Origin: Chania multitudinisentens RB-25
Lineage (GTDB): Bacteria; Pseudomonadota; Gammaproteobacteria; Enterobacterales; Enterobacteriaceae
DNA length: 64,000 bases
Assembly (NCBI RefSeq): GCF_000520015.2
Contig: NZ_CP007044.2
Location: 3,286,001-3,350,000, forward strand
Direction: 5' to 3'
Shown: one piece after another, positions 8,240-16,731 of the stretch
Layout: the number at the start of each line of letters is the position of its first letter
How positions within the stretch are numbered: the stretch's first letter is position 1
The notes under the pieces: generated by a model
Told to the model about the DNA's origin: nothing
Database searches by the model: none
The model's input: the letters and a program-made list of their open reading frames with translations, nothing else
Made by a program: the position numbers and the translations under genes

Positions 8240-8926
8240 TTAAGCCGAAAGCTGCTGAGGGGAAACGGGGTTGATGACCAGGCGCTGCACGAAGATCCCT
8301 GGCGTAATCACGGTTTCTGGATCTAATTCACCCAGTGAAACCTGCTGGTTAACTTCGGCAATCGTGCAGGCTGCCGCCATCGCCATAATCGGGCCGAAGT
8401 TGCGCCCGGTTTTGTTGTACACCAGGTTGCCCCAGCGATCGGCGCGTTCGGCCCTGATCAGAGCAAAGTCGGCTTTCAATGGCAGTTCGAACACGTATTG
8501 GCGGCCATCGATCTCGCGGGTTTCTTTATCGGTGGCCAGCAAAGTACCAAAACCCGTTGGGGTATAAATTCCCCCTAATCCAGAACCGCCGGCTTGAATG
8601 CGGGCGGCCAGATTGCCCTGTGGGATCAATTCCAATTCCAGTTCGCCACGTCGGTAGAGATCGTCAAACACCCATGAATCTGACTGGCGTGGAAACGAGC
8701 AAATCACCTTACGCACGCAGCCAGCTTTCAGCAGTGCCGCCAGCCCAAAATCACCGTTGCCCGCATTGTTGCTGATCAGCGTCAGTTCACGTGGGCGGCG
8801 GCGCACCAGAGCATCCAGCAGGGCATAAGGTTGGCCTGCCGGGCCAAAACCCCCCACCATCAGGGTGGCGCCGTCTGGAATATCGGCTACGGCGTCGTCG
8901 GTGGAAGGCATGCTTTTGTTGATCAT
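8240..8926 (-). CDS. pcaI: 3-oxoadipate CoA-transferase subunit A PcaI
   Basis: 228 residues, start with AGGAGAAGAA just upstream. CoA-binding motif GGFGPAGQPYALLDAL near the N-terminus and the typical GGSGLGGIYTPTGFGT region at ~113-128. First gene of pcaIJFD; its promoter region is shared with the divergent pcaR and contains two GTGCGA-type repeats at 9001-9030, suggesting PcaR control. Confidence 0.93.
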   Translation of the reverse strand: MINKSMPSTDDAVADIPDGATLMVGGFGPAGQPYALLDALVRRRPRELTLISNNAGNGDFGLAALLKAGCVRKVICSFPRQSDSWVFDDLYRRGELELELIPQGNLAARIQAGGSGLGGIYTPTGFGTLLATDKETREIDGRQYVFELPLKADFALIRAERADRWGNLVYNKTGRNFGPIMAMAAACTIAEVNQQVSLGELDPETVITPGIFVQRLVINPVSPQQLSA

Positions 8927-9000
8927 TTCTTCTCCTGAATATTTGGCGAGTCGCGTTGTTGACTGGTTTTTAACTTAGAGGATGAAAAATGAACCGACAA

Positions 9001-9031
9001 GTGCGAATATCAGAACATTGTGCGATTATCG
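9001..9031. promoter_or_regulatory. Putative PcaR operator repeats
   Basis: GTGCGAATATC (9001-9011) and GTGCGATTATC (9020-9030) are direct repeats 19 bases apart in the pcaI-pcaR divergent region. The reverse complement of the second, CGATAATCGCAC, matches 12 bases of the PcaR site reported for Pseudomonas putida as I remember it (GTTCGATAATCGCAC). Confidence 0.6.
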
Positions 9032-9160
9032 GTTTGTTTGTTGTTTTGATGTTAATTTTGTGATGCAGGTAGACAATTTGGCATTTGCTGCAAGGCGTCA
9101 CATTGTTGCGGATGGTTAGGCGTATAATGCAATGATTAATATAGATAATTGGAGCTGATG

Positions 9161-9994
9161 ATGAGTGATAAACCGGAATTTGCTACCGGAGAGTTGCAGC
9201 GGTTGCAGGAAATCAGTGAATTGGCTAACGACAAATACAAGGGCGATCCGAATTTTATGGCTTCGCTGGCGAGAGGGCTGGAAGTGTTACAGGCGTTCAA
9301 GCCGCAGTATTCGGAGATGTCAGTGTCGGAGATCGGGCAGATCACCGGGATCCCTCGTGCGGCGGTGCGCCGCTGTCTGTATACCTTGAAGGCGCTGGGG
9401 TTTGTGCATTGCCCGGATGGACGGCATTATCGCCTGTTGCCCCGCGTATTAACGCTGGGCCATGCCTATCTTTCTTCTTCAGAGCTGGCGAAGGCCGCGC
9501 AGAACTCACTGGATTATCTGAGTAAAGTGCTGAATGAATCCTGTTCGGTGGCCACGCTGGACGGTGACAGCATTCTGTATATCGCCCGAGCTTCGGTGAA
9601 ACGCATCATGACCATCGATCTGGGCCGTGGTAGCCGGTTGCCTGCTTATGCGACCTCGATGGGGTTGGTGTTGCTCAGTGCGCTGGATAATCAGCAACTG
9701 GAAGAGTATTTATCGCGCGTCACACTGGAACCGTTGACCGGTTTTACCGTCACCAGCGCCGAGGCTTTGCGTGCCGAACTGGAACAGGTGCGCCGCCAGG
9801 GCTATGCGATCAACGATCAGCAATTGGAGATTGGCCTGCGCTCTATCGCCGTACCAATGTATTCACGCAAGGGCGGCGTGGTGGCAGCCATGAACGTGGG
9901 CGCCAACGCTGCGCAAGTTTCCGCAGCGGAACTGCGCGAAAGGGTATTACCCCAGTTGCAGCGTGCTGCGATGGAACTGGCGCTATTGCTATAG
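9161..9994 (+). CDS. pcaR: IclR-family regulator PcaR
   Basis: 277 residues. Start at 9161 with GGAG six bases upstream; the adjacent ATG at 9158 is too close to the ribosome site. The N-terminal winged helix-turn-helix (about 25-90, MSVSEIGQITGIPRAAVRRC) is followed by the IclR effector domain (100-270). The text FMASLARGLEVLQAFKP is typical of the PcaR/PcaU/PobR branch. Divergent from pcaIJFD, so it probably activates that operon with 3-oxoadipate as effector, as PcaR does in Pseudomonas (known of the family; the effector here is inferred). Confidence 0.8.
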   Translation: MSDKPEFATGELQRLQEISELANDKYKGDPNFMASLARGLEVLQAFKPQYSEMSVSEIGQITGIPRAAVRRCLYTLKALGFVHCPDGRHYRLLPRVLTLGHAYLSSSELAKAAQNSLDYLSKVLNESCSVATLDGDSILYIARASVKRIMTIDLGRGSRLPAYATSMGLVLLSALDNQQLEEYLSRVTLEPLTGFTVTSAEALRAELEQVRRQGYAINDQQLEIGLRSIAVPMYSRKGGVVAAMNVGANAAQVSAAELRERVLPQLQRAAMELALLL

Positions 9995-10006
9995 CTATAG
10001 CCACGC

Positions 10007-10924
10007 TCACTGGTGCGGCGCTGGTTTGATATAGTCGATGTTCTCCTCCTCATACTGGCTGTAGATCATTTGCAGTAAGGTTTTGATGTCTTCTGATTCG
10101 TCCAGCAATCGGGTGCTCATGATGATGGGGGAAACCAGATACTGTTCATTCAAGGCTTTATAAATCACATCCTGGCGCTGCAAACTGTGTAGGCAGTGCG
10201 GCACCAGGGTGATGCCTTCGCCCGCGGCCACCAACCCCAAAGCCACCTGAAGTTCACGCACTTCCATGATTTTGCGTGGTTCAAGCGCGCGATCGCGGAA
10301 CGTTGCCAGCACCTGATCGGCAAAGCTTGGCCGTGGAGTTTGCGGATAAACGATCAGGGTTTCCGCTTGCAGGCTGCGCAGCGTGAGTTCCGTTGCCTGC
10401 GCCAGCGGATGATCGGCAGCTAACGCCGCCATCAAGGTTTCGTCACGCAGGATAACGCGGCGCACGTTGGCATCTTCATAGCGGATGCGGCCAAAACCAA
10501 CATCGATTCTGCCCTCTTTCAATGCCTGGATCTGTTCCATGGTCGTCATTTCTTGCAGGCTCATCGCCACTTCCGGGTACTGAGTGCGGAAGCGGCGGAT
10601 CAGCCGTGGCAAGATCCCGTACAGCGTCGAGGCGACAAAACCAATCGACAGCGAACGTTCCAACTGCCCGACTCGTTGGGTCATCGATTTCAGTTCAACG
10701 CTCTGGGCCAGAAATTGCAGCGCATGTCCATAAAAGAAACGGCCCGCTTCGGTGAGTCTGAGCAGGCGAGAGCCCCGTTCAAACAGTAATACCCCCAGAT
10801 CTTGTTCCAATTGCTGAATCTGTCGGCTGAGCGGCGGTTGGCTGATGTGCAGCCGTTCTGCTGCGCGGCTGAAGTTCTGTTCCTCCGCGACGGCAACAAA
10901 ATAGCGTAAGTGACGCAGTTCCAT
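10007..10924 (-). CDS. catR: LysR-type regulator CatR/BenM-like
   Basis: 305 residues. N-terminal LysR helix-turn-helix MELRHLRYFVAVAEEQNFSR with HISQPPLSRQIQQLEQDLGV, then a ligand-binding domain. The N-terminal sequence is nearly that of CatR/CatM/BenM, which respond to cis,cis-muconate. It is divergent from catB, and the space between them carries an exact ATAC-N7-GTAT site and a near copy, the known BenM/CatM recognition form. Its 3' end meets the pcaR end tail to tail with 12 bases between. No AraC-type AntR is present, so this protein may control both cat and ant genes (inference). Confidence 0.85.
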   Translation of the reverse strand: MELRHLRYFVAVAEEQNFSRAAERLHISQPPLSRQIQQLEQDLGVLLFERGSRLLRLTEAGRFFYGHALQFLAQSVELKSMTQRVGQLERSLSIGFVASTLYGILPRLIRRFRTQYPEVAMSLQEMTTMEQIQALKEGRIDVGFGRIRYEDANVRRVILRDETLMAALAADHPLAQATELTLRSLQAETLIVYPQTPRPSFADQVLATFRDRALEPRKIMEVRELQVALGLVAAGEGITLVPHCLHSLQRQDVIYKALNEQYLVSPIIMSTRLLDESEDIKTLLQMIYSQYEEENIDYIKPAPHQ

Positions 10925-10928
10925 ATCG

Positions 10929-10943
10929 ATACCTTTTAAGTAT
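10929..10943. promoter_or_regulatory. CatR/BenM-type operator, site 1
   Basis: ATACCTTTTAAGTAT fits ATAC-N7-GTAT exactly, the consensus for BenM/CatM. It begins five bases upstream of the catR start codon, so binding should repress catR itself. Confidence 0.65.
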
Positions 10944-11022
10944 GAAAATAATGCTAAATCGGTGTTAGACGGCCAGCATAGGCAGATATATGGTCATAGA
11001 CAACCTGAATCCGCTGAGTTTG

Positions 11023-11037
11023 ATACCGTAAAAATAT
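11023..11037. promoter_or_regulatory. CatR/BenM-type operator, site 2
   Basis: ATACCGTAAAAATAT matches ATAC-N7-GTAT with one change in the second half. It overlaps the annotated catB ATG at 11036; if real, the catB transcript start or start codon may lie elsewhere. Confidence 0.4.
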
Positions 11038-12145
11038 GATTAACTCCATTGAGACTTTATTGCTGGACGTTCCGGCCATCCGTCCACACCGCCTGTCGGT
11101 GGCCACGGTGAATGTGCAAACCCTGGTGCTGGTGCGTGTGCTGTGTGATGACGGTATTGAAGGCTGGGGCGAAGCAACCACTATCGGTGGGCTGAGCTAC
11201 GGTGAAGAAAGCCCGGAAAGCGTGAAAGTCAATATCGATACCTACATGGCACCGTTGCTGATCGGTATGGAAGCCAGCCAGGTAGCTCCGGCGATGGCCA
11301 GATTGCGTAAATCGATTCAGGGCAATCGCTTCGCCAAGTGCGCACTGGAAACGGCGCTGCTGGATGCCCAGGCGCGGCGGTTGAATATTCCGTTGAGTGA
11401 ACTGTTGGGGGGCCGCGTGCGTGACGCTCTGCCGGTAGCCTGGACGCTGGCCAGCGGCGATACGCAAAAAGACATTGCCGAAGCGGAAAAGATGTTGGAG
11501 CTACGCCGCCACCGCATTTTCAAACTCAAGATTGGCCTGCGGGCAGTTGAAGCGGATGTGGCCCATGTGCTGGCTATTAAGCGGGCGTTGGGTGATGAAG
11601 TGAGCGTGCGTGTGGATGTCAATCAAGCCTGGAGCGAACTGGAGGCGGAGCGCGGCATTGCCGCTTTGGAAGCAGGGGGCATTGACCTTATCGAACAACC
11701 GATCCGCGCAGAAAACCGCGCTGGTTTAGCGCGGCTCGCCAGGCGTTTTACCGTGCCGATTATGGCAGACGAAGTGCTGAAAGGGCCATTGGATGCCTTC
11801 GAACTGGCAACTCACGCCGGTGCCGATGTGTTCTCGGTAAAAATCAGCCAGTCTGGCGGCTTGACTCAGGCGCGGCAGGTGGCCGATATCGCCACGCTGG
11901 CGGGGGTTGGCCTGTATGGCGGCACCATGCTGGAAGGGGCAATCGGCACCGCCGCGTCTGCTCAGGTGTTTGCCACTTTCAGCGATCTCAGCCAGGGCAC
12001 TGAGCTGTTTGGGCCGCTGCTGCTGACGGAAGACATCCTGACCGAACCCTTGGTTTACCGTGATTTTATGTTGCAGGTGCCGACCGGACCGGGGCTGGGT
12101 ATTGAGATCGATCGTGACAAAGTGGCTGCCCTGCGCCGTGGCTGA
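11036..12145 (+). CDS. catB: Muconate cycloisomerase CatB
   Basis: 369 residues, enolase superfamily. Catalytic lysines 163 and 165 (FKLKIG), metal ligands Asp194 (VDVNQAW), Glu220 (LIEQPI) and Asp245 (MADEV), and the lid segment near residue 50 (TTIGGLSYGEE) are all present. It turns cis,cis-muconate into muconolactone. First gene of the catBCA-antABC run. No good ribosome site precedes the ATG, so the start is less certain than the family assignment. Confidence 0.93.
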   Translation: MINSIETLLLDVPAIRPHRLSVATVNVQTLVLVRVLCDDGIEGWGEATTIGGLSYGEESPESVKVNIDTYMAPLLIGMEASQVAPAMARLRKSIQGNRFAKCALETALLDAQARRLNIPLSELLGGRVRDALPVAWTLASGDTQKDIAEAEKMLELRRHRIFKLKIGLRAVEADVAHVLAIKRALGDEVSVRVDVNQAWSELEAERGIAALEAGGIDLIEQPIRAENRAGLARLARRFTVPIMADEVLKGPLDAFELATHAGADVFSVKISQSGGLTQARQVADIATLAGVGLYGGTMLEGAIGTAASAQVFATFSDLSQGTELFGPLLLTEDILTEPLVYRDFMLQVPTGPGLGIEIDRDKVAALRRG

Positions 12146-12172
12146 CAGAACTTAAATTTAAGGACGGACCAC

Positions 12173-12463
12173 ATGCTGTTTCACGTAAGAATGGACGTTA
12201 ATTTACCGGCCTCGATGCCGGAAGCCGAAGCTGCCGCACTGAAAGCCACGGAGAAGGCCCAGTCGCAGGCGCTGCAAGCCAGCGGCCAATGGCGCCATCT
12301 GTGGCGCATTGCCGGGCAGTATTCCAACATCAGCCTGTTTGACGTCAGCAGTATTGATGAACTGCATCAACTGCTGTCGCAACTGCCGCTGTTCCCCTAC
12401 ATGAAGATTCAGGTGATACCACTATGCCGCCATCCTTCCTCCATTCGGGAGGACGATCGTTGA
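12173..12463 (+). CDS. catC: Muconolactone delta-isomerase CatC
   Basis: 96 residues, the normal size. Starts MLFHVRMDVNLPASMPEAEA and contains WRHLWRIAGQYSNISLFDV, the family signature. It isomerises muconolactone to 3-oxoadipate enol-lactone, the substrate of PcaD in the neighbouring operon. AAGGACGGACC precedes the ATG; 27 bases after catB. Confidence 0.95.
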   Translation: MLFHVRMDVNLPASMPEAEAAALKATEKAQSQALQASGQWRHLWRIAGQYSNISLFDVSSIDELHQLLSQLPLFPYMKIQVIPLCRHPSSIREDDR

Positions 12464-12508
12464 GTCAGGCCGCAGATTACATCACTTGCCAATGTTTATG
12501 TCGCTGTT

Positions 12509-12533
12509 CCCTGCTGGGTTAATACCCGTAGGG
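12509..12533 (+). promoter_or_regulatory. Hairpin between catC and catA
   Basis: CCCT-GC-TGGGT-TAAT-ACCC-GT-AGGG can fold into an interrupted stem in the 157-base gap. No T run follows, so it is more likely an mRNA processing or stability element than a terminator. Confidence 0.35.
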
Positions 12534-12620
12534 AGAATAAAAAAGAAAGCCGTTAAAACCAAAAAAATAGCCGCAGGACTGTACCCCCTCGGCGTCCAAA
12601 TACAAATACGGAGCAATGAC

Positions 12621-13541
12621 ATGACTCATAACGACATCGACACCCTGGTCAACAGCTTTATCGTTGACACCGCCAAAGGTGAAGTGAATCCACGCGTTCA
12701 GCAGGTGACAGTGCGTTTATTAGGTGACCTGTTTAAAGCGATTGAAGATCTGGATCTGCAACCGAGTGAAATCTGGAAAGGCTTGGAGTATCTGGCGGCA
12801 ACCGGAGCCAGCCACGAAATGGGGCTGTTGGCCGCCGGGCTGGGGCTGGAGCGTTTTATCGACATTCGTGCCGATGAGGCCGAAGCCAGAGCGGGCCTGA
12901 CAGGCGGTACGCCGCGCACCATCGAAGGGCCGCTGTACGTCGCCGGAGCGCCGGTTTGCCAAGGGTTTGCTCGCCTGGATGACGGCACTGAGAGCACCGA
13001 AGGTGAAGCGTTGTTTATGCAGGGTACGGTAATGGATGCCAACGGCAAACCGCTGCCCGGCGCCACCGTTGAAGTGTGGCACGCTAACCTGATGGGCAAC
13101 TATTCGTTCTTCGATAAAAGCCAATCGGCCTTCAACCTGCGCCGTACCATTATTACCGACAGCCAGGGCCACTATCAGTTCCGCAGCATTGTACCCTGTG
13201 GTTACGGTTGCCCGCCGGAAGGCGCCACCCAGCAGTTGCTGAACCTGTTAGGCCGCCATGGCCGTCGCCCGGCGCATATCCACTTTTTTGTCTATGCCGA
13301 GGGTTACCGCAAGCTCACCACGCAGATCAACATCGACGGTGATGAATACCTGTGGGATGACTTTGCGTTCGCCAGCCGTGAAGGGTTGGTGCCGCAGGTG
13401 AATAAGATCTCTGCACCGGATCAGTTGGACAGCAAGCAACTCAGCAAACCTTTCTCATCGATCGACTTTAACTTCACGCTGCATAAAGAACGCACCGCCG
13501 CGCCAGAAGCCGAAGTGGAACGCAAACGCGCTCAAGCGTAA
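12621..13541 (+). CDS. catA: Catechol 1,2-dioxygenase CatA
   Basis: 306 residues from the ATG at 12621 (GGAG eight bases upstream); the open frame reaches back to 12486 but that part crosses the intergenic hairpin. Intradiol dioxygenase with the four non-haem Fe(III) ligands in place: Tyr161 (GNYSFF), Tyr195 (CGYGCPP), His219 and His221 (PAHIHFF). An N-terminal helical dimer domain fills residues 1-100. It opens catechol to cis,cis-muconate. It lies between catBC and antABC, so the anthranilate product catechol is used at once. Confidence 0.95.
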   Translation: MTHNDIDTLVNSFIVDTAKGEVNPRVQQVTVRLLGDLFKAIEDLDLQPSEIWKGLEYLAATGASHEMGLLAAGLGLERFIDIRADEAEARAGLTGGTPRTIEGPLYVAGAPVCQGFARLDDGTESTEGEALFMQGTVMDANGKPLPGATVEVWHANLMGNYSFFDKSQSAFNLRRTIITDSQGHYQFRSIVPCGYGCPPEGATQQLLNLLGRHGRRPAHIHFFVYAEGYRKLTTQINIDGDEYLWDDFAFASREGLVPQVNKISAPDQLDSKQLSKPFSSIDFNFTLHKERTAAPEAEVERKRAQA

Positions 13542-13549
13542 CCCAGTCT

Positions 13550-13577
13550 TTCACTGCTTCTGTTCAGGAGCAGTGAA
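13550..13577 (+). promoter_or_regulatory. Hairpin between catA and antA
   Basis: TTCACTGCT and AGCAGTGAA make a perfect 9-bp stem with a 10-base loop just after catA. Without a T tract it may partially attenuate or protect the cat message ahead of antA (141-base gap). Confidence 0.4.
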
Positions 13578-13682
13578 TCTATCCAACATCGCGCATGACT
13601 TCTGCTGAAGCAATGCCTGCCTATTATTTTATGTTCCCACGGTATTTGACGTTGCTAACGGTACGAAGGGGATAACAGGAGC

Positions 13683-15080
13683 ATGAATGTGAGTACGCCA
13701 CAAGAACTACAAAACTGGCAGCATGTTATTGAAAACAGCCTCGATTTTCGTCCGCAAGAGGGCGTTTATCGCATCGCCCGCTCAATGTTTACCAATCAGG
13801 AGCTGTTTGACCTGGAAATGGAGCTGATTTTCGAGAAACAGTGGATTTTTGCCTGCCATGAAAGCCAGATCGCCAACCCGCATGACTTTATTACTGTGCA
13901 GGCGGGCCGCCAGCCGATGCTGGTCACCCGTGACGGCAAAGGAGAATTGCATGCGTTAGCCAATACCTGCCAACACCGCGGCGCTACGCTAACCCGCGTG
14001 TGCCAGGGTAACCAAAGCACTTTTACCTGCCCGTTTCATGCCTGGTGCTACAAATCCGACGGTGCGCTGGCAAAGGTGAAAGCCCCGGCAGAATACGGCA
14101 GCGATTTCGATAAAAGCCGTCATGGTTTAAAAGCGGCACGCATCGCCAGCTATCGCGGCTTTGTGTTTATCAGCCTGGATACCGAGTCTACGCAGAGTTT
14201 GACCGAATTCCTGGGGGATACCACGCTGTTTTTCGACATGATGCTGGAACAATCAGAAAACGCCGAGCTGGAAGTGTTGCCTGGAATGTCGACCTATACC
14301 TACCCAGGCAACTGGAAGCTGCAAAATGAGAATGGGTTGGATGGTTACCATGTCAGCACCGTTCACTATAACTACGTTTCGACGGTCACCCACCGCCGCG
14401 AACTGAATATTCAGCGCGATGGGGCCAGTAGCAGCACGCTTGATTACAGCAAGCTGGGGGCGGGGGATAAAGACACCGACGACGGTTGGTTCTCGTTCAA
14501 ACATGGGCATGGCCTGTTGTTCAGCGATATGCCCAACGCCGCCGATGTGCGCCCTGGCTACAGCCGCATTATGCCGCGCCTGCTGGATAAATATCCGCCA
14601 GAACGGGCACAGTGGACGATGCACCGCCTGCGCAATCTGAATATCTACCCCAGCCTGTTCTTTATGGATCAAATCAGCTCTCAATTACGCATTATCCGCC
14701 CGGTCAGTTGGAATAAAACCGAAGTGATTAGCCTGTGTCTGGGGGTGAAAGGGGAGTCCGATCGGGATCGCGAAAGCCGTATCCGCCAGTTTGAGGATTT
14801 CTTCAACGTTTCAGGCATGGGCACCCCAGACGATTTGGTGGAGTTTCGTGAACAGCAGCGTGGTTTCGAAGCGCGTAGCACCCAATGGAGTGATATCTCC
14901 CGCGGTCATCAGCACTGGCAATATGGCGCGACGCATAACAGCGATATTTTGCAGATTGCGCCCGCGATAACCGGTGTTGAAATTACCCATGAAGGGCTGT
15001 ATGTCAACCAGCACCAGGCCTGGCAGCAAATGATGCTGGCAGGGCTGGAAAAGAAAATAGCGCAGGCGACGGCGCGCTGA
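13683..15080 (+). CDS. antA: Anthranilate 1,2-dioxygenase large subunit AntA
   Basis: 465 residues. Rieske cluster ligands Cys96, His98, Cys116, His119 (CQHRG...CPFH) and mononuclear iron ligands Asp220, His223, His228 (GLDGYHVSTVHYNY). The segments LDYSKLGAGDKDTDDGWFSF and NLNIYPSLFFMDQISSQLR follow AntA of Acinetobacter far more closely than BenA, so anthranilate is the likely substrate rather than benzoate. The oxygenase removes the amino and carboxyl groups to give catechol, CO2 and ammonia, feeding catA just upstream. Confidence 0.93.
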   Translation: MNVSTPQELQNWQHVIENSLDFRPQEGVYRIARSMFTNQELFDLEMELIFEKQWIFACHESQIANPHDFITVQAGRQPMLVTRDGKGELHALANTCQHRGATLTRVCQGNQSTFTCPFHAWCYKSDGALAKVKAPAEYGSDFDKSRHGLKAARIASYRGFVFISLDTESTQSLTEFLGDTTLFFDMMLEQSENAELEVLPGMSTYTYPGNWKLQNENGLDGYHVSTVHYNYVSTVTHRRELNIQRDGASSSTLDYSKLGAGDKDTDDGWFSFKHGHGLLFSDMPNAADVRPGYSRIMPRLLDKYPPERAQWTMHRLRNLNIYPSLFFMDQISSQLRIIRPVSWNKTEVISLCLGVKGESDRDRESRIRQFEDFFNVSGMGTPDDLVEFREQQRGFEARSTQWSDISRGHQHWQYGATHNSDILQIAPAITGVEITHEGLYVNQHQAWQQMMLAGLEKKIAQATAR

Positions 15081-15103
15081 ATGGGCTACGACGGAGATAA
15101 ATC

Positions 15104-15607
15104 ATGCAAAACATCACGCCTGAACAGCGGCAGTACGCTGTTGAACAATTTTTATATCAAGTGTCAGACGCCTGCGATAGCCAGGATTGGGATCGTTACC
15201 TGGGTTATTTCACCGAAGATGCCGAGTTTCATGTGCCACAGTGGCGCAGCGAACATGAATACACGCAGAACCCGAAACGGGAAATGTCGCTGATCTACTA
15301 TGCCAGCCGCTCCGGCCTGGAAGATCGTGTGTTTCGTATTCGCACTGGGAAGTCAGCCGCCTGCACACCGATGCCGCGCACGCTGCACCTGATCGATAAC
15401 GTGCGCTGCCAGGCCGGTGAAACTGACCAACTGGCCGTTAGCGTGAACTGGGTGACGCACTACTATCGTTTTGGCGAAAGCCGCCATTTCTTTGGCCGTG
15501 CCAACTATCGCCTGTGCTGGCAGGGCGAGCAGTTGAAAATTGCGGGAAAACACGTGCTGCTGCTGAATGACAAAATCGATTCCGTGCTCGATTTCTACCA
15601 TCTCTGA
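15104..15607 (+). CDS. antB: Anthranilate 1,2-dioxygenase small subunit AntB
   Basis: 167 residues of the ring-hydroxylating dioxygenase beta family (NTF2-like fold, no cofactor). Typical pieces: QFLYQVSDACDSQDWDRYL, then EMSLIYYASRSGLEDRVFRI. It gives structure to the alpha3beta3 oxygenase with AntA. GGAG precedes the ATG; 23 bases after antA. Confidence 0.93.
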   Translation: MQNITPEQRQYAVEQFLYQVSDACDSQDWDRYLGYFTEDAEFHVPQWRSEHEYTQNPKREMSLIYYASRSGLEDRVFRIRTGKSAACTPMPRTLHLIDNVRCQAGETDQLAVSVNWVTHYYRFGESRHFFGRANYRLCWQGEQLKIAGKHVLLLNDKIDSVLDFYHL

Positions 15608-15669
15608 TTGGCTTTGGTACGGCGGCTGCGGCCGCCGTTGCTATCAACAGTAATGATACAGGAGTAACC

Positions 15670-16683
15670 ATGACCCATCGCGCCGCGATTATTTTTCGGG
15701 ATGGACTGACGCAGTTTATTCAGGTTGAGCAGAACGAAAAACTGTTGGATGCGGCTTTTCGTCACGGCATTCAACTGCCGCTGGACTGCCGTGAAGGGGT
15801 TTGCGCCACCTGCCGTGGACGTTGTGAATCGGGCACCATCGAAATGGAGTATGTCGATGATGACGCACTGAGCGCCAGCGAGCTTGAGCAGGGCTATATG
15901 TTGGCCTGTCAGACGCGGCTGACGTCGCCGGGTTCTTTCTATTTTGATGTCGATTCCAGCATTTGCAACATCAGCCAGCAGAACTATCGCGGGCGAGTCA
16001 GCGCGCTGAACCTGCTCTCTGATACGGTAGCCACGCTGGAAATCACGCTGGATGCAGGGGAACCTGCCTTGCATTATCTGCCAGGGCAATATGCGCGCAT
16101 TCAGATCCCTGGCAGTGAGGAAAGCCGTGCCTATTCGTATGCCAGCGCCAGTGCGCAATCGGCGGCGGTGCGCTTTTTGATTCGTTTGTTGCCGAGCGGG
16201 TTGATGAGTGATTATTTACGCCAGCGCTGCCAAGTGGGGGATAGCATTAATTTTACCGCTCCGTTTGGCGCGTTCTATCTGCGTGAGGTGAAGCGCCCGC
16301 TGCTGTTTGTCGCCGGGGGAACCGGGCTATCGGCGTTCCTCAGCATGCTGGAAAGCCTGGCCGAACAGGGGGATGGTGGACAGCCTATCGCGCTCTATTA
16401 CGGGGTAAACCGCGAGAGCGAGATCAGTGAACTGGAGCGGCTCGATTCATTAACCCAACGGCTGGGCCATTTCAGTTATCAGGTGGTGGTGGTCGATCCC
16501 GGTGCTGAATGGCAGGGCAAAAAAGGCTGGGTTACCCATGCGTTGGAAAGCCATCTGCTGCAACAACCGTTCGATGCTTATCTGTGCGGGCCGCCGCCGA
16601 TGATCGAAGCAACCTGCAACTGGTTATCTGCCCAACCGGTAGCCGAACATCAGGTCTATTTTGAGCGCTTTGTTTCCAGTTGA
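15670..16683 (+). CDS. antC: Anthranilate dioxygenase reductase AntC
   Basis: 337 residues. An N-terminal plant-type 2Fe-2S ferredoxin domain with Cys40, 45, 48 and 80 (CREGVCATC...C), then an FAD domain (RAYSYASA at ~136) and an NAD domain (FVAGGTGLSAFLSML, ending CGPPPMIEA). It passes electrons from NADH to the AntAB oxygenase. AGGAG lies just upstream of the ATG. Confidence 0.93.
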   Translation: MTHRAAIIFRDGLTQFIQVEQNEKLLDAAFRHGIQLPLDCREGVCATCRGRCESGTIEMEYVDDDALSASELEQGYMLACQTRLTSPGSFYFDVDSSICNISQQNYRGRVSALNLLSDTVATLEITLDAGEPALHYLPGQYARIQIPGSEESRAYSYASASAQSAAVRFLIRLLPSGLMSDYLRQRCQVGDSINFTAPFGAFYLREVKRPLLFVAGGTGLSAFLSMLESLAEQGDGGQPIALYYGVNRESEISELERLDSLTQRLGHFSYQVVVVDPGAEWQGKKGWVTHALESHLLQQPFDAYLCGPPPMIEATCNWLSAQPVAEHQVYFERFVSS

Positions 16684-16731
16684 AGAGGTTTCCTTTTATC
16701 GCGCACTATTTTCACACCAAGGAGAGCTTTT

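Noticed and set aside
12486..12620. 45-codon N-terminal extension of catA
   Set aside because: It crosses the intergenic hairpin and has no similarity to dioxygenases; the ATG at 12621 has a ribosome site.
13683..15080. Benzoate dioxygenase BenA instead of AntA
   Set aside because: Segments around the catalytic iron and the middle of the protein follow AntA, not BenA, and no benD gene is present.
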